A stretch of DNA of 64,000 nucleotides from an uncultured Hyphomicrobiales bacterium (GTDB taxonomy: Bacteria; Pseudomonadota; Alphaproteobacteria; Rhizobiales; Ancalomicrobiaceae), in assembly GCA_903930435.1 (NCBI GenBank), contig CAIYYN010000065.1:275758-339757 (forward strand), written 5' to 3'. The translations under genes were made by a program, and so were the position numbers. Positions within the stretch are counted from its first letter, which is position 1. Each line of letters starts with the position of its first letter. Positions 47,339-55,870 of the stretch are shown one piece after another. The notes under the pieces were generated by a model, which ran no database searches, was not told the DNA's origin, and saw nothing but the letters and a program-made list of their open reading frames with translations.

Positions 47339-50300
47339 TCATTTTGCAGGCTGTCCGGCTTCTGCGAGCTGATTTGGATTGGGCTGGGCAGACGATTGCT
47401 GCGCCGAGCCTGGCTTGGGCACAGCTGGCTTCGCGGCCTGCGGCTTTACAGCGGGCTTGGTCAGATACTGTTGCCGGTATTCATCGAGAAAGCTGCGCAT
47501 TGTGTCGACTGACGCAATCTCCTTGGCGAGGGCCCTGAATTCGGTACCCTGTGTCTGGATTGGCGCAGTAACCACTTCAAACGCCCGCGCGTTTGGACTG
47601 TTGTTCATCTTCTTGCTGAACTTGCTGCGCAGGCGATCAAGCGCAAGCTGATCATTGGCAAGTGCATAGGCGATGCCCGACCGCAGAACGTCTTGCCGTT
47701 CCTGATCATCAAGCCCCAGCGGATCGTTCCAGCGACCGGCGAGCATGGTTTCAAGTCGCTCTCCGGCATTGCGCCAGTCCTTCGCCTTCCAGGCGATGTC
47801 AGCCTTCAGGCGATCGACATCAGCGCCGATGAGCTGACCCAGCATTTCGGTCGCCAGTTCGCCGCGTCCGGCTTCAGACAGCGCACGGGCCTCGACAAGG
47901 CGTCGCTGGCGCTCGATCGACGCGGGTAGATTCGATTGACGTGTCTTGTTCAGAACCGACAGCGCATCCTGCGGCTTGCGATTGAGCAGGTCCACAACGG
48001 CCAGATCGGCGGCAATCTGCGCCTTCGCGACGCCCCGCAGGCGATTCTCGACCTGATAGTTCAACAACTCCGCCGCCTGATCGAGGAGATCGACACCGAT
48101 CAGGCGATTAGCGAGATTACGGACAATCTCGTCGCCCTGGCGACCGATGGGGGTCATGTCCCGGAAGTCGTAATAGAGGGTCAAGGCATCAATCGGCGGC
48201 AGCGTATCGGCCTTGCCGTCGAGATAGAGGTCGAGGAAGACCTTGTTCATCTCGTCCTGAAGCTTGCGGGTGGTATCGGAATTGCTATCGACCAGAACGG
48301 CCATGCGCATCGAATTGAAAGCATCGCGATATTGGCCTTCTCCAGCCTGGAGATTCGCGAGGAACCGCAATGTCTTCAGTTCAAGTTCATCACCCCGCCA
48401 GCCAAAACTCAGCGCCTTCAGGCGATCGATCGTTTCCTCGTTAGTGATCTTGCCGTCGCGATGCAAGATGATGAGGCGACGATATTCGGCCTCTGCGGCG
48501 CCGCGCCGATCGGCACTGGCTGCCGCATGATCCAAACGCGACAGCGCATCGTCCGGGCGACCGGAGGCATCAATGATACGGGCTTGCAAGACTTCGTAGC
48601 GCGTCGCGAGATCCGGATCGATTTCGTCCGGCTCGATTTCGGCAAGACGGGATTCCGCCGGTCCGAAGTCATTGAGCTCGGTCGAGATCGCCGCTGCGGA
48701 CAGATCGAACATCGCCTGGATATCAACGGGATAATTACCGACCGCGGGGCTTGCCTGCTGCGCCGCTTCGCGCCCCTCATCCCATTTCTGCAAACCTTCG
48801 TCGGCGATTGTCCGCCAAAGCGCCGCATCGGTGCTGTCGGAAACGGCTGGCTTGGTCAAGATCTGCCGGGCTTCCTTGAAGCGTCCTGTCATAGCCTGCG
48901 CCGCGCCAAACAAGACAAGAAAGCCGGGATCGCGTTCGATACCCGGCTCTTCCTGACTGAGAAGCCTCAGGACCCCGAGCGCTTCCGGCGCAAATCGGTG
49001 TCCCAGGTAGAAATTGGCAAGTTCCAGACGTTTGGCCGTCTTCTCCTTCTCCGTTGCTTCCGTGATTTCGGTCTGAAGGTCGCGTAAATGCTGATTGAAA
49101 GCGTCAGGGTTTGTGGCCGAGAAGCTTGCGGCATCCGAGGCGACCTGGCGCTGCCGACCATCGAGCCTCGGAATCTGCGCGTCTGACCGGTCATTGCCGG
49201 ACCCCGGCGACAATAGCAGACCCTTTTCGCGGCCAATCGAGACGATATTGTGCTCGACCGAAACCAGCAGATCATCGGTGAACGGCACAAGAGCCAATCC
49301 GTGCGCCGTGCCCAACGCATCGAGTTCGGCGAAGACCTGCTCCTTCATCAAACCGCGCGAGGGGCCAAAAGCGGTTACGACAAACATATGGTCGCCGATA
49401 ATCGGGTCCTGCACGTCGTGGACCAATCCGGCATCTGGCAGGTCCGCCTGCAACACCCCCCGCTGTTCACTGCGAAATGTCCGGCGCAGCAGCAAAGGTT
49501 TCGATGGCTCCAGAACCATTTCACCAATCGACAGGACCCAGCTGTTGCCATCAGCTCCCATGGTGGTAAGTGCCGGCTGGGTCAGATCGATGCGCACCGT
49601 CTGGGCGGAATCAACCTTGCCAAGTTCGACGTTTGACGCGAGATCGCCGAGTGTGGAGCGAATCGACCGAATATCGATCGGCAACTTGGAATCAAACACC
49701 AGCCACAAGCTGAAATCCCGCTTGAAGGCCGCGCTTGCGACCCGCTCCTTGAACGGAAACGCAATTCTGACCATGTTGCCCATGCGCTTGGCTTCCGCGC
49801 GAAGCAACCGGGGCATATCAGCGTTTGGATCGCGAACCTCGGGTCGAAGTTCGCCGCCACCAATGATCTCATTGTTGGGAATATCCGGATCGACGGCTGC
49901 TTCCTGGGCGATGGCGGGAGCGGGGGCCTTCGCGCTCGCCGGTGCTTTGGCCGGGGCAGGTTCCTGTGGCGCATGGGTGCCCGATGAACCGTCAACCGGC
50001 GCAGCCGCCTCAGCCATCGCGGCAGGCTTTTCAGCGTGTGGCTTCATCTCCGCTGCAGCAGCCGGTGTCGGCTTTGCTGCCGGTGCAGCTCGCCCTTCAC
50101 CGGTCGGCATCGGCATTTCGGATGCCTTCTCAGCCGCTGCAACGGTCATTTTTGTCGGAGCGGTTGGCTCGCCTTCGGCCAGTGGAACCATGCGTGTCTG
50201 CACATTCGGCGCAGCAGCTGGTTCGGCAGCTGCCGTTCGCGACACGGTACCCGGCAGATTGACGCGGTTTTGGCCACGCTTGGCCATTTCGCCGCCCGCC

Positions 50301-51229
50301 GATGCCAACGGCTTCATGGCTGCTTCGGCCAGAGGGTCAGCTTGTTCCTTGCCGCTCGAGAGATCGACAACATAAGTTTGGTCTTCGCGAAACGCGCGTA
50401 CATCCGCTTCCGGCGCAATTGCAAAGACAATCCGGAGCTTTCCCTCGTCATTGTCGGCACTGATTTCCTTCAGCCCAGGCGGCGGATCGGCCAGTACATC
50501 GCCGAGGTCAATCTGGGCGGCGCGGTTGAAATTCAGGGAAACGCGATCGCCGTCTCGCGCCATCTGCGTGTCGAAGGGAACGTTCCAGCCGAAGGAGAAG
50601 CGGGTAAATGTCGGCTGCCGACCGACCCGAAAATCGAGCTTGGGCAGAATCTTGAGACCAAAGCGCAGATTTTCTGCCGCGCGTGCAGCCTTGATGGCTG
50701 CGTCGGCCCGTTTTGCCAGCTCCTGCACCACGGCCTCCGGCAGGGCCGGCGGCGGCCCCTGCCAATTGGTCGGAAGCAGGTCGACAAATAGCTTTTCACC
50801 AGCGTCCATCGTGTTCACCTTGACCTGCCTGGCAAGGGCAAATCGCAGCGCCATGCCGTCAGGATCGCGCCTGGCGACGGTGATATAGTTCCCGAGCGTC
50901 AACGGCACGCGATCAACATCGATCTTCACGGGTTCAGCGAACTGAAGCACAACAACGCCATTGGCCGACTTGACGACATATTGCGGCAGGAGATTGCGAT
51001 CCTTGAAGGAAATCACGAGCCGACCAAAGCCCTGCTCCACTGACGGGATTGCTTCTGCCATAGCCGGCGCCGCAATCATGTCTGGCGTGACAGGCGCGCT
51101 GGCAGCAGTCGGCGCAGCAACGGTCGGGACGGTCGTAGCGGCGACAAGCAAGGCACCAGATAGCAGGGATGTCTGCGCCACCTGACGCATAAATCCGCAT
51201 AGTCGCAGAAGGGGCAATGCAAGCATCAC
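47339..51229 (-). CDS. Very large exported TPR-like protein of the flagellar locus, unknown function
   Basis: This is a 1296-residue precursor. A Sec signal, SLLSGALLVAATTVPTVAA, ends near residue 39; a start at ATG 51190 is also possible. Residues 60-290 look like beta-rich AMIN-type or binding domains (IPSVEQGFGRLVISFKDRNL, VVVLQFAEPVKIDVD). A Pro/Ala-rich linker spans about 295-450, with PAPAKAPASAKAPAPAI. A second beta-rich domain covers about 455-620. The C-terminal half (about 690-1240) is helical and repetitive with TPR-like spacing (ARALSEAGRGELATEMLGQL). No enzymatic motif was seen. It lies between fliP and motE, both flagellar, so a role in flagellar assembly or periplasmic motility functions is likely but not demonstrated. 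Confidence 0.82.
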   Translation of the reverse strand: MMLALPLLRLCGFMRQVAQTSLLSGALLVAATTVPTVAAPTAASAPVTPDMIAAPAMAEAIPSVEQGFGRLVISFKDRNLLPQYVVKSANGVVVLQFAEPVKIDVDRVPLTLGNYITVARRDPDGMALRFALARQVKVNTMDAGEKLFVDLLPTNWQGPPPALPEAVVQELAKRADAAIKAARAAENLRFGLKILPKLDFRVGRQPTFTRFSFGWNVPFDTQMARDGDRVSLNFNRAAQIDLGDVLADPPPGLKEISADNDEGKLRIVFAIAPEADVRAFREDQTYVVDLSSGKEQADPLAEAAMKPLASAGGEMAKRGQNRVNLPGTVSRTAAAEPAAAPNVQTRMVPLAEGEPTAPTKMTVAAAEKASEMPMPTGEGRAAPAAKPTPAAAAEMKPHAEKPAAMAEAAAPVDGSSGTHAPQEPAPAKAPASAKAPAPAIAQEAAVDPDIPNNEIIGGGELRPEVRDPNADMPRLLRAEAKRMGNMVRIAFPFKERVASAAFKRDFSLWLVFDSKLPIDIRSIRSTLGDLASNVELGKVDSAQTVRIDLTQPALTTMGADGNSWVLSIGEMVLEPSKPLLLRRTFRSEQRGVLQADLPDAGLVHDVQDPIIGDHMFVVTAFGPSRGLMKEQVFAELDALGTAHGLALVPFTDDLLVSVEHNIVSIGREKGLLLSPGSGNDRSDAQIPRLDGRQRQVASDAASFSATNPDAFNQHLRDLQTEITEATEKEKTAKRLELANFYLGHRFAPEALGVLRLLSQEEPGIERDPGFLVLFGAAQAMTGRFKEARQILTKPAVSDSTDAALWRTIADEGLQKWDEGREAAQQASPAVGNYPVDIQAMFDLSAAAISTELNDFGPAESRLAEIEPDEIDPDLATRYEVLQARIIDASGRPDDALSRLDHAAASADRRGAAEAEYRRLIILHRDGKITNEETIDRLKALSFGWRGDELELKTLRFLANLQAGEGQYRDAFNSMRMAVLVDSNSDTTRKLQDEMNKVFLDLYLDGKADTLPPIDALTLYYDFRDMTPIGRQGDEIVRNLANRLIGVDLLDQAAELLNYQVENRLRGVAKAQIAADLAVVDLLNRKPQDALSVLNKTRQSNLPASIERQRRLVEARALSEAGRGELATEMLGQLIGADVDRLKADIAWKAKDWRNAGERLETMLAGRWNDPLGLDDQERQDVLRSGIAYALANDQLALDRLRSKFSKKMNNSPNARAFEVVTAPIQTQGTEFRALAKEIASVDTMRSFLDEYRQQYLTKPAVKPQAAKPAVPKPGSAQQSSAQPNPNQLAEAGQPAK

Positions 51230-51646
51230 TCAAACACCATTCAACCGTGGCAGCAGTGTCTGATGGTCCGGCAAGGAACATCGTTCAGCTGCAACCTGCT
51301 TTGGGAACGTCTCGGCGTGCAAGGACGCGCAGGACGCTTCAAACTCCAAATGGAATTTTAGTGAGGTGCGGTGAATGGGTGGTTAAATTGGCGGCTTAAA
51401 TGGTGAACTAAAGTGAAATACCATGGCAATTCAGGCCGGACCCCAGCCCGCCAGCCGTCTATCGATTGGAAATGCAAAGCGAGAATTTAAAAATAAAATT
51501 ATTTGATTTGCGAAAATGATTTAATTGGTTCCGACAAACCTTTCATTCAAACCTGAACGTGTCAGACCAACACCCTAGCAGGGCCAATTCTCATCGGCCC
51601 CGGCACAATAATCCCAAGCCAGAAGACGTTTGCCTGGTCCTGGGAA
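51230..51646. other. Intergenic region between motE and the large exported-protein gene
   Basis: These 417 bases lie between two minus-strand genes, so they should hold a promoter for the downstream 1296-residue gene. The stretch 51485-51535 is A+T-rich (AAATAAAATTATTTGATTTG). GGTTAAATTGGCGGCTTAAA near 51379 has two TTAA half-sites but with 9-base spacing. No sigma-54 site, hairpin or small gene was recognised. Confidence 0.45.
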
Positions 51647-52477
51647 TTAACTGTCGTGGCCTTCGATCTTCGGGAGTTCAGTCCCCCCTGGACCGACAAC
51701 AGGATCGCTTGTCTTGCGGTTTGCCAGCCCGACTGTCAGCCGTTCTGCAGCGTCGGGAGCCATCTTCGCGACGACATCACCAAGCTTCTTGGGATTCATC
51801 TGACGGGCGATGTCAACCAGCAAAGCCTTGTCCAACGTGTCAAATACGCGCGCGGCGCTCTTGGCTGGCATTGACTCATACATTTTAACGAGATCGGCCA
51901 GTTCCTTGACCTTCTTTTCCTCGCGCGTCTGGGCGCCGGAACCGATCTTGTCCTCAAGAACCTTCAGGTCATCAATGCGCTTTTCGATCTTTCCTTCGGT
52001 TGCCTTCAGGAGGCCCTCGCGAATATCGATTTCGTGCTCGCGCTGCTCAATCTCCTTGCGACGTTGCCCGAGAAGCTCGAGAAGATGATCCTGCGAGGAA
52101 TGGTCTGCAGCCGCCGGCAACTTCCCTTCGGTGGGGCGATCACTTGACACCTTGACCGGGACATCTGCCTTTTGCAGTGCCGCTGGCGGCGGCACTTCAG
52201 GGGCTTCCTTGGATTTCTCGCCCTCGCCTTCGCTCCCGGTCACAATCGGATCTACGCCAGGATCACTCAGAGCCGCAAGACTCCAGTTGCTGAGCAGGTT
52301 GATCCGACGATCATTCGACCGCCTCGGATCGTTTGGTGCAACAGACCCTGTTCGCAACGGATCATCGTTGGCCGACAAGACGACCTTCGCCGAGGGAACA
52401 AAAAAATCCAATGCCTTCAAAGTCAGGAGGCCCAACGCCGCAATCACGACCAATGGGATGAGCCGCAGGTTTTTCAC
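51647..52477 (-). CDS. motE: Flagellar motility protein MotE
   Basis: MotE is a membrane-anchored periplasmic protein that, in Rhizobium, stabilises and helps export the stator-associated MotC. The 276-residue protein has an N-terminal TM (about 6-26, LIPLVVIAALGLLTLKALDFF) and a disordered segment. A coiled-coil follows (about 130-195, LLELLGQRRKEIEQREHEID). A C-terminal MgtE-N-like helical segment, ADLVKMYESMPAKSAARVFDTL to about residue 255, completes it. The start overlaps the stop of the DUF6468 gene by four bases. Confidence 0.88.
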   Translation of the reverse strand: MKNLRLIPLVVIAALGLLTLKALDFFVPSAKVVLSANDDPLRTGSVAPNDPRRSNDRRINLLSNWSLAALSDPGVDPIVTGSEGEGEKSKEAPEVPPPAALQKADVPVKVSSDRPTEGKLPAAADHSSQDHLLELLGQRRKEIEQREHEIDIREGLLKATEGKIEKRIDDLKVLEDKIGSGAQTREEKKVKELADLVKMYESMPAKSAARVFDTLDKALLVDIARQMNPKKLGDVVAKMAPDAAERLTVGLANRKTSDPVVGPGGTELPKIEGHDS

Positions 52478-53106
52478 GCCGCCTTCTCCGTGTTCACTTT
52501 ACGCAGTTCCTTCAGCCGCTCGCGCGCCTGCTCAGCCATCTGACGCAACTCGTCGATGCGCCCGGCCGAGCGCGACGCAGGCATCGCGGCAACAGCCTTC
52601 GCCTCAACAACTGGGACGCTTTCTGCAATCTTGCCAGTGTCTTTTGCCTTCGAGGTTACAACTTCCTCAAGCCGGGCGAATGAATTGCGAACGTCGGGTT
52701 TACCAAGCTCGACCTTTGCCTCAACATCGCCTGATGACTTGGCCTCGATTGACGCGGCAGCAGCGCTGTCTGTTTTGCGGACTGCGGTTGCAATTTGCTT
52801 GATCCGATTGAGAACCTTTTGTCCCTCGGCGATTTCACGGGCGATTTCAATCGAGAAATGCTCGGCTTCGCGCATGCGGACCGACAATGTCTTGTCGCAA
52901 TCGACGGCGGCGGCCTTCAAGCCACCGATCGCGCGCTCGGCGATCTCGGTTGCTGTCACCAGCTCGGAAATCGTTGCCCGCAGATCGGATTCGTCAGCCC
53001 GCAGTCGCTTCAAACGACTGTTCAATACAATGCAATAGACAATCGTGATTACCAGCAACACGGCAACCAGCGCTTCGGCGGCGAGCGAAATTAGGTTTCC
53101 GTTCAT
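52474..53106 (-). CDS. DUF6468 protein of the fliL-fliM operon
   Basis: The 210-residue protein has a TM helix near residues 8-30 (AAEALVAVLLVITIVYCIVLN). A helical, probably coiled-coil domain follows (KRLRADESDLRATISELVTATEIAERAIGGLKAA), then a basic C-terminus (AEQARERLKELRKVNTEKA). I identify it as DUF6468, which is found between fliM and motE in alphaproteobacterial flagellar operons; function is unknown. Both ends overlap neighbours by four bases (fliM stop, motE start), so tight coupling to switch and motor genes is clear. Confidence 0.82.
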   Translation of the reverse strand: MNGNLISLAAEALVAVLLVITIVYCIVLNSRLKRLRADESDLRATISELVTATEIAERAIGGLKAAAVDCDKTLSVRMREAEHFSIEIAREIAEGQKVLNRIKQIATAVRKTDSAAAASIEAKSSGDVEAKVELGKPDVRNSFARLEEVVTSKAKDTGKIAESVPVVEAKAVAAMPASRSAGRIDELRQMAEQARERLKELRKVNTEKAA

Positions 53107-54314
53107 GATGCTTGCATCTCCTTTTGCGACGCCGCCTTTTCAAAGGCCGCGAAAGTCATTTTGGGCTTCTTCAAATTCTTCGATACGCGCACTGATATGT
53201 TTTCACCTACCCGCCCCATGACTCCCTCCGTCATGGTGACGCCACCGCACTTCAGCATCACCGGATCCTGGGGCCCCACATCGAACAACAGGGTTTGACC
53301 AACTTTCAGATCCAGCATTTGCGACAACGACATTTCACGCTCGAACAGCACGGCATCCACCTCGATTTCGGCACCGTAGATTTCGGTTGCCAGATGGCCT
53401 TCCCAGATCGGATCCCGCCCGAATTTTTCACCCATGAACATCTGCAGCAGAAGTTCACGGATCGGTTCCAGTGTCGCGTAGGGCAGCAAGACTTCAATCT
53501 TGCCGCCACGATCTTCCATGTCGATGCGAAATTCCGCCAGAATTGCCGCGTTTGCCGGCCTCGACACAGCTGCAAAGCGCGGATTTGTCTCAAGTCGCTC
53601 CAGGGTGAACCTGACGGGCGACAAGGGAGCAAACGCCAGCTCGGCATCGTTCAAGACAATTTCAAGCATTCGCCTGACGAGGTTTGTCTCGATTGTCGTG
53701 TACGGCCGCCCCTCGACACGTATTGGCGACGTTCCGCGCCCTCCTCCCAGCAACACATCGATAATCGAGTAGATGAGACTCGAATCGACCGTGACCATCC
53801 CAAAGTTATCCCACTCTTCGGCCTTGAAAACCCCCAAGATGGCCGGAAGCGGAATTGAATTGAGATAATCGCCAAAACGTACCGATGTTATGCTGTCCAA
53901 AGACACTTCGACGTTATCGGATGTGAAATTCCTCAATGATGTTGTCGTCAGACGGACAAGCCTGTCGAAGACAATTTCGAGCATCGGCAAGCGCTCGTAG
54001 GAGACGAGTGCCGAGTTGATGAGAGCCCGAATACCGGACTGCTCGTTGCCGATATGCTCGTCAACATCGAAACCGAGGAGATTGTCGATTTCCTCCTGGT
54101 TGAGGATACGATCACCACCGCGCGTTGCCTGATCGAGATCGAGACTCGGATCATCGGCAGCAGCCGTCCAGTTACCGATGATTTCTTCCTGAACGACACC
54201 CTGCTCCGCTAGCGCGGCACCCCAGTCGTCCATGTCAAAATCGTCTTCATCCTTTTGTTCGGATAAAGCGGAACCCCAATCCGACTTGATATCGTCTTCA
54301 TCACCGGCCGCCAT
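53103..54314 (-). CDS. fliM: Flagellar motor switch protein FliM, extended N-terminus
   Basis: FliM is part of the C-ring and binds phospho-CheY. In the 403-residue protein the CheY-contact motif ILNQEEIDNLLG, usually the first residues, starts only at about 70. The preceding acidic tail repeats DWGSALSEQ and DWGAALAEQ. The middle domain contains SALVSYERLPMLEIVFDRLVR, and the SpoA-type C-terminal domain contains LSQMLDLKVGQTLLFDVG. It follows fliL by 15 bases and overlaps the DUF6468 gene. Confidence 0.95.
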   Translation of the reverse strand: MAAGDEDDIKSDWGSALSEQKDEDDFDMDDWGAALAEQGVVQEEIIGNWTAAADDPSLDLDQATRGGDRILNQEEIDNLLGFDVDEHIGNEQSGIRALINSALVSYERLPMLEIVFDRLVRLTTTSLRNFTSDNVEVSLDSITSVRFGDYLNSIPLPAILGVFKAEEWDNFGMVTVDSSLIYSIIDVLLGGGRGTSPIRVEGRPYTTIETNLVRRMLEIVLNDAELAFAPLSPVRFTLERLETNPRFAAVSRPANAAILAEFRIDMEDRGGKIEVLLPYATLEPIRELLLQMFMGEKFGRDPIWEGHLATEIYGAEIEVDAVLFEREMSLSQMLDLKVGQTLLFDVGPQDPVMLKCGGVTMTEGVMGRVGENISVRVSKNLKKPKMTFAAFEKAASQKEMQAS

Positions 54315-54329
54315 GACAGACCTTCCCCA

Positions 54330-54848
54330 CTACTGAATCATGATCTCTTTGAAGAGCACCGCATCCACCTTGGCCGGATAGATCGCGATGTTCACACGGC
54401 GCTGAAGCTCTTCCTTCACCCGGAACGTCCCTGCCGATCCCTCGAGATCGGTCTGGCGCAATTCGCGCAGGTAAACCTGGAAGGCATCAAGCACGCGCGG
54501 CAGTACCGGCTGGATCTTCTCGACCGTTTCCTTCTGCGACACTTCGAGCGAAACCTTCAGCTTCAGAAAGGTCGCATGCTGATCGACACTCGACAGGTTG
54601 ACGACCATCTCGGGCAGATCGACGAACATCGCAGGCTTCACTTCATGCGGGGCATGCGCAGGGTCGCCAGCAACTTCCTTGGGCTTGCTGCTGAACAGGC
54701 CCATGAAGTAAGCGCCCGCTCCACCCAGGATGAGAAGCACGCCCAGCCCGGCTCCCCCCATGATGATGAGCTTCTTCTTCGACTTGCCGCCTTCCGCGCC
54801 TTCAGCGCCTGCGGCATCGCTTTCTTTCTTTTCCGGCTTTTTTGACAT
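54330..54848 (-). CDS. fliL: Flagellar basal body-associated protein FliL
   Basis: FliL is a stator-associated membrane protein that influences torque and, in Caulobacter, swimming. The 172-residue protein has a charged cytoplasmic start and a TM at about 27-51 (LIIMGGAGLGVLLILGGAGAY). A periplasmic FliL domain follows (VDLPEMVVNLSSVDQHATFLKLKVSLEV) and ends AVLFKEIMIQ. It heads the minus-strand operon fliL-fliM-DUF6468-motE. A CtrA-type site lies 65 bases upstream. Confidence 0.94.
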   Translation of the reverse strand: MSKKPEKKESDAAGAEGAEGGKSKKKLIIMGGAGLGVLLILGGAGAYFMGLFSSKPKEVAGDPAHAPHEVKPAMFVDLPEMVVNLSSVDQHATFLKLKVSLEVSQKETVEKIQPVLPRVLDAFQVYLRELRQTDLEGSAGTFRVKEELQRRVNIAIYPAKVDAVLFKEIMIQ

Positions 54849-54912
54849 CGCCTGATCAACCTCTTGCGTGCGATTCTGCGCTTCGCTCGATCAGAAGATA
54901 GCTCTCAAATCG

Positions 54913-54927
54913 TTAACGAGTGGTTAC
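54913..54927. promoter_or_regulatory. CtrA-type binding site upstream of fliL
   Basis: TTAA-CGAGTGG-TTAC differs from TTAA-N7-TTAA by one base. It is 65 bases upstream of the fliL ATG in the 272-base divergent fliL|flgF region. TTAACC follows directly, giving an overlapping extra half-site. fliL is CtrA-controlled in Caulobacter. Confidence 0.6.
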
Positions 54928-54974
54928 CATTAACCTTTCATAAACCATGCAAGAATTGCCGAGTGACCATCCGC

Positions 54975-54993
54975 CACGGCAGTTTCTGCCCCG
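54975..54993. promoter_or_regulatory. Putative FlbD (ftr-like) site in the fliL|flgF region
   Basis: CACGGCAGTTTCTGCCCCG shares the CGGCAG-N4-TGCC core and 13 of 19 positions with the perfect palindrome at 60033-60051 upstream of flgI. It lies about 55-70 bases upstream of the -24 element of the flgF sigma-54 promoter, a normal enhancer distance. The match to the Caulobacter ftr element is from memory. Confidence 0.5.
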
Positions 54994-55044
54994 CGCTGCA
55001 AGAGTGCTGTCTATTTATCTATCTGTTTTTAATCATTTTTTTAA

Positions 55045-55061
55045 CTGGCACGGCCCGTGCA
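55045..55061 (+). promoter_or_regulatory. Sigma-54 (-24/-12) promoter of flgF
   Basis: CTGGCACGGCCCGTGCA contains TGGCACG with the -24 GG at 55047-55048 and the -12 GC at 55059-55060, exactly 12 bases apart as in TGGCACG-N4-TTGCA. The start point would be near 55072, about 49 bases before the flgF ATG. Late hook/rod genes use this promoter class in Caulobacter. Confidence 0.82.
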
Positions 55062-55120
55062 AAGGATGATCCGACCACCTGGACTGGGGAGTTTGCGGCG
55101 GTCAATGGGGAGCTATCCAA

Positions 55121-55858
55121 ATGGAAAACGCACAGCTGGTTGGGCTGGCGCGACAGGGCACGCTTGCGCGGCAACTGGACCTGATCGCCAACAACCTCGC
55201 AAATATCAACACCGGCGGGTTCAAGGCCCAGAAGCTGGTGTTCAAGGAACAGACGATGCCGGTCGCCCAGGATAAGTCCTTTCTTATCCCGGACCGTAAG
55301 ATCAGCTTCGTTGTTGACGACCAGAACCTGGTCGATTTCAGCCCTGGCGTGACACAGGAAACCGGCAACCCGCTCGACGTCGCACTGAACGGCTCAGGCT
55401 GGTTTGCCGTGCAGACGCCGGCAGGCGAGCGATATACCCGCAACGGCTCCTTTGCGATCAACAATCAGGGGCAACTCGTCAACCAGAGCAATTATCCCGT
55501 TCTCACGGATTCCGGTCCGATCAGCTTTGCCCCGAACGAGGGAGCGATCTCGATTGCGGCAGATGGCACGGTCTCGACCAGCCAGGGATCAAAGGGAAAG
55601 CTCAAGGTCGTCGACTTCGATCCGAAGCAGCCGCCGATCAAGGTCGGAGAAACCCTCTACAGCGGCCAGAACCCGACGCCAGCCACCTTGCCGGAAGTCA
55701 CGCAGGGCCGGATCGAGAAATCGAACGTCAACGGCGTCGTCGAAATCACGAACATGATCAACGTGCAGCGCAGCTACCAGGCCATAGCAGCGATGATGAA
55801 GCAGACCGATGATCTGCGCAAGAATGCCATCTCGACGCTTGGCCAGGTTAACGCTTGA
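55121..55858 (+). CDS. flgF: Flagellar basal-body rod protein FlgF
   Basis: FlgF is a proximal rod subunit. The 245-residue protein begins with the rod-protein N-terminus NAQLVGLARQGTLARQLDLIANNLANINTGGFK. GSGWFAVQTPAGERYTRNGSF lies in the middle, and NVNGVVEITNMINVQRSYQ is at the C-terminus. It starts the plus-strand operon flgF-flgG-flgA-flgH, downstream of a sigma-54 promoter. Confidence 0.94.
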   Translation: MENAQLVGLARQGTLARQLDLIANNLANINTGGFKAQKLVFKEQTMPVAQDKSFLIPDRKISFVVDDQNLVDFSPGVTQETGNPLDVALNGSGWFAVQTPAGERYTRNGSFAINNQGQLVNQSNYPVLTDSGPISFAPNEGAISIAADGTVSTSQGSKGKLKVVDFDPKQPPIKVGETLYSGQNPTPATLPEVTQGRIEKSNVNGVVEITNMINVQRSYQAIAAMMKQTDDLRKNAISTLGQVNA

Positions 55859-55870
55859 AGGAATTGACCC

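Noticed and set aside
49095..50375. 426-codon plus-strand frame inside the 1296-residue gene
   Set aside because: Antisense to a protein with a signal peptide and coherent domains; Ser/Ala/Gly-rich shadow of the Pro/Ala linker.
51379..51400. Paired TTAA half-sites upstream of the 1296-residue gene as a CtrA box
   Set aside because: Spacing is 9 rather than 7 bases, so it does not fit the CtrA site.
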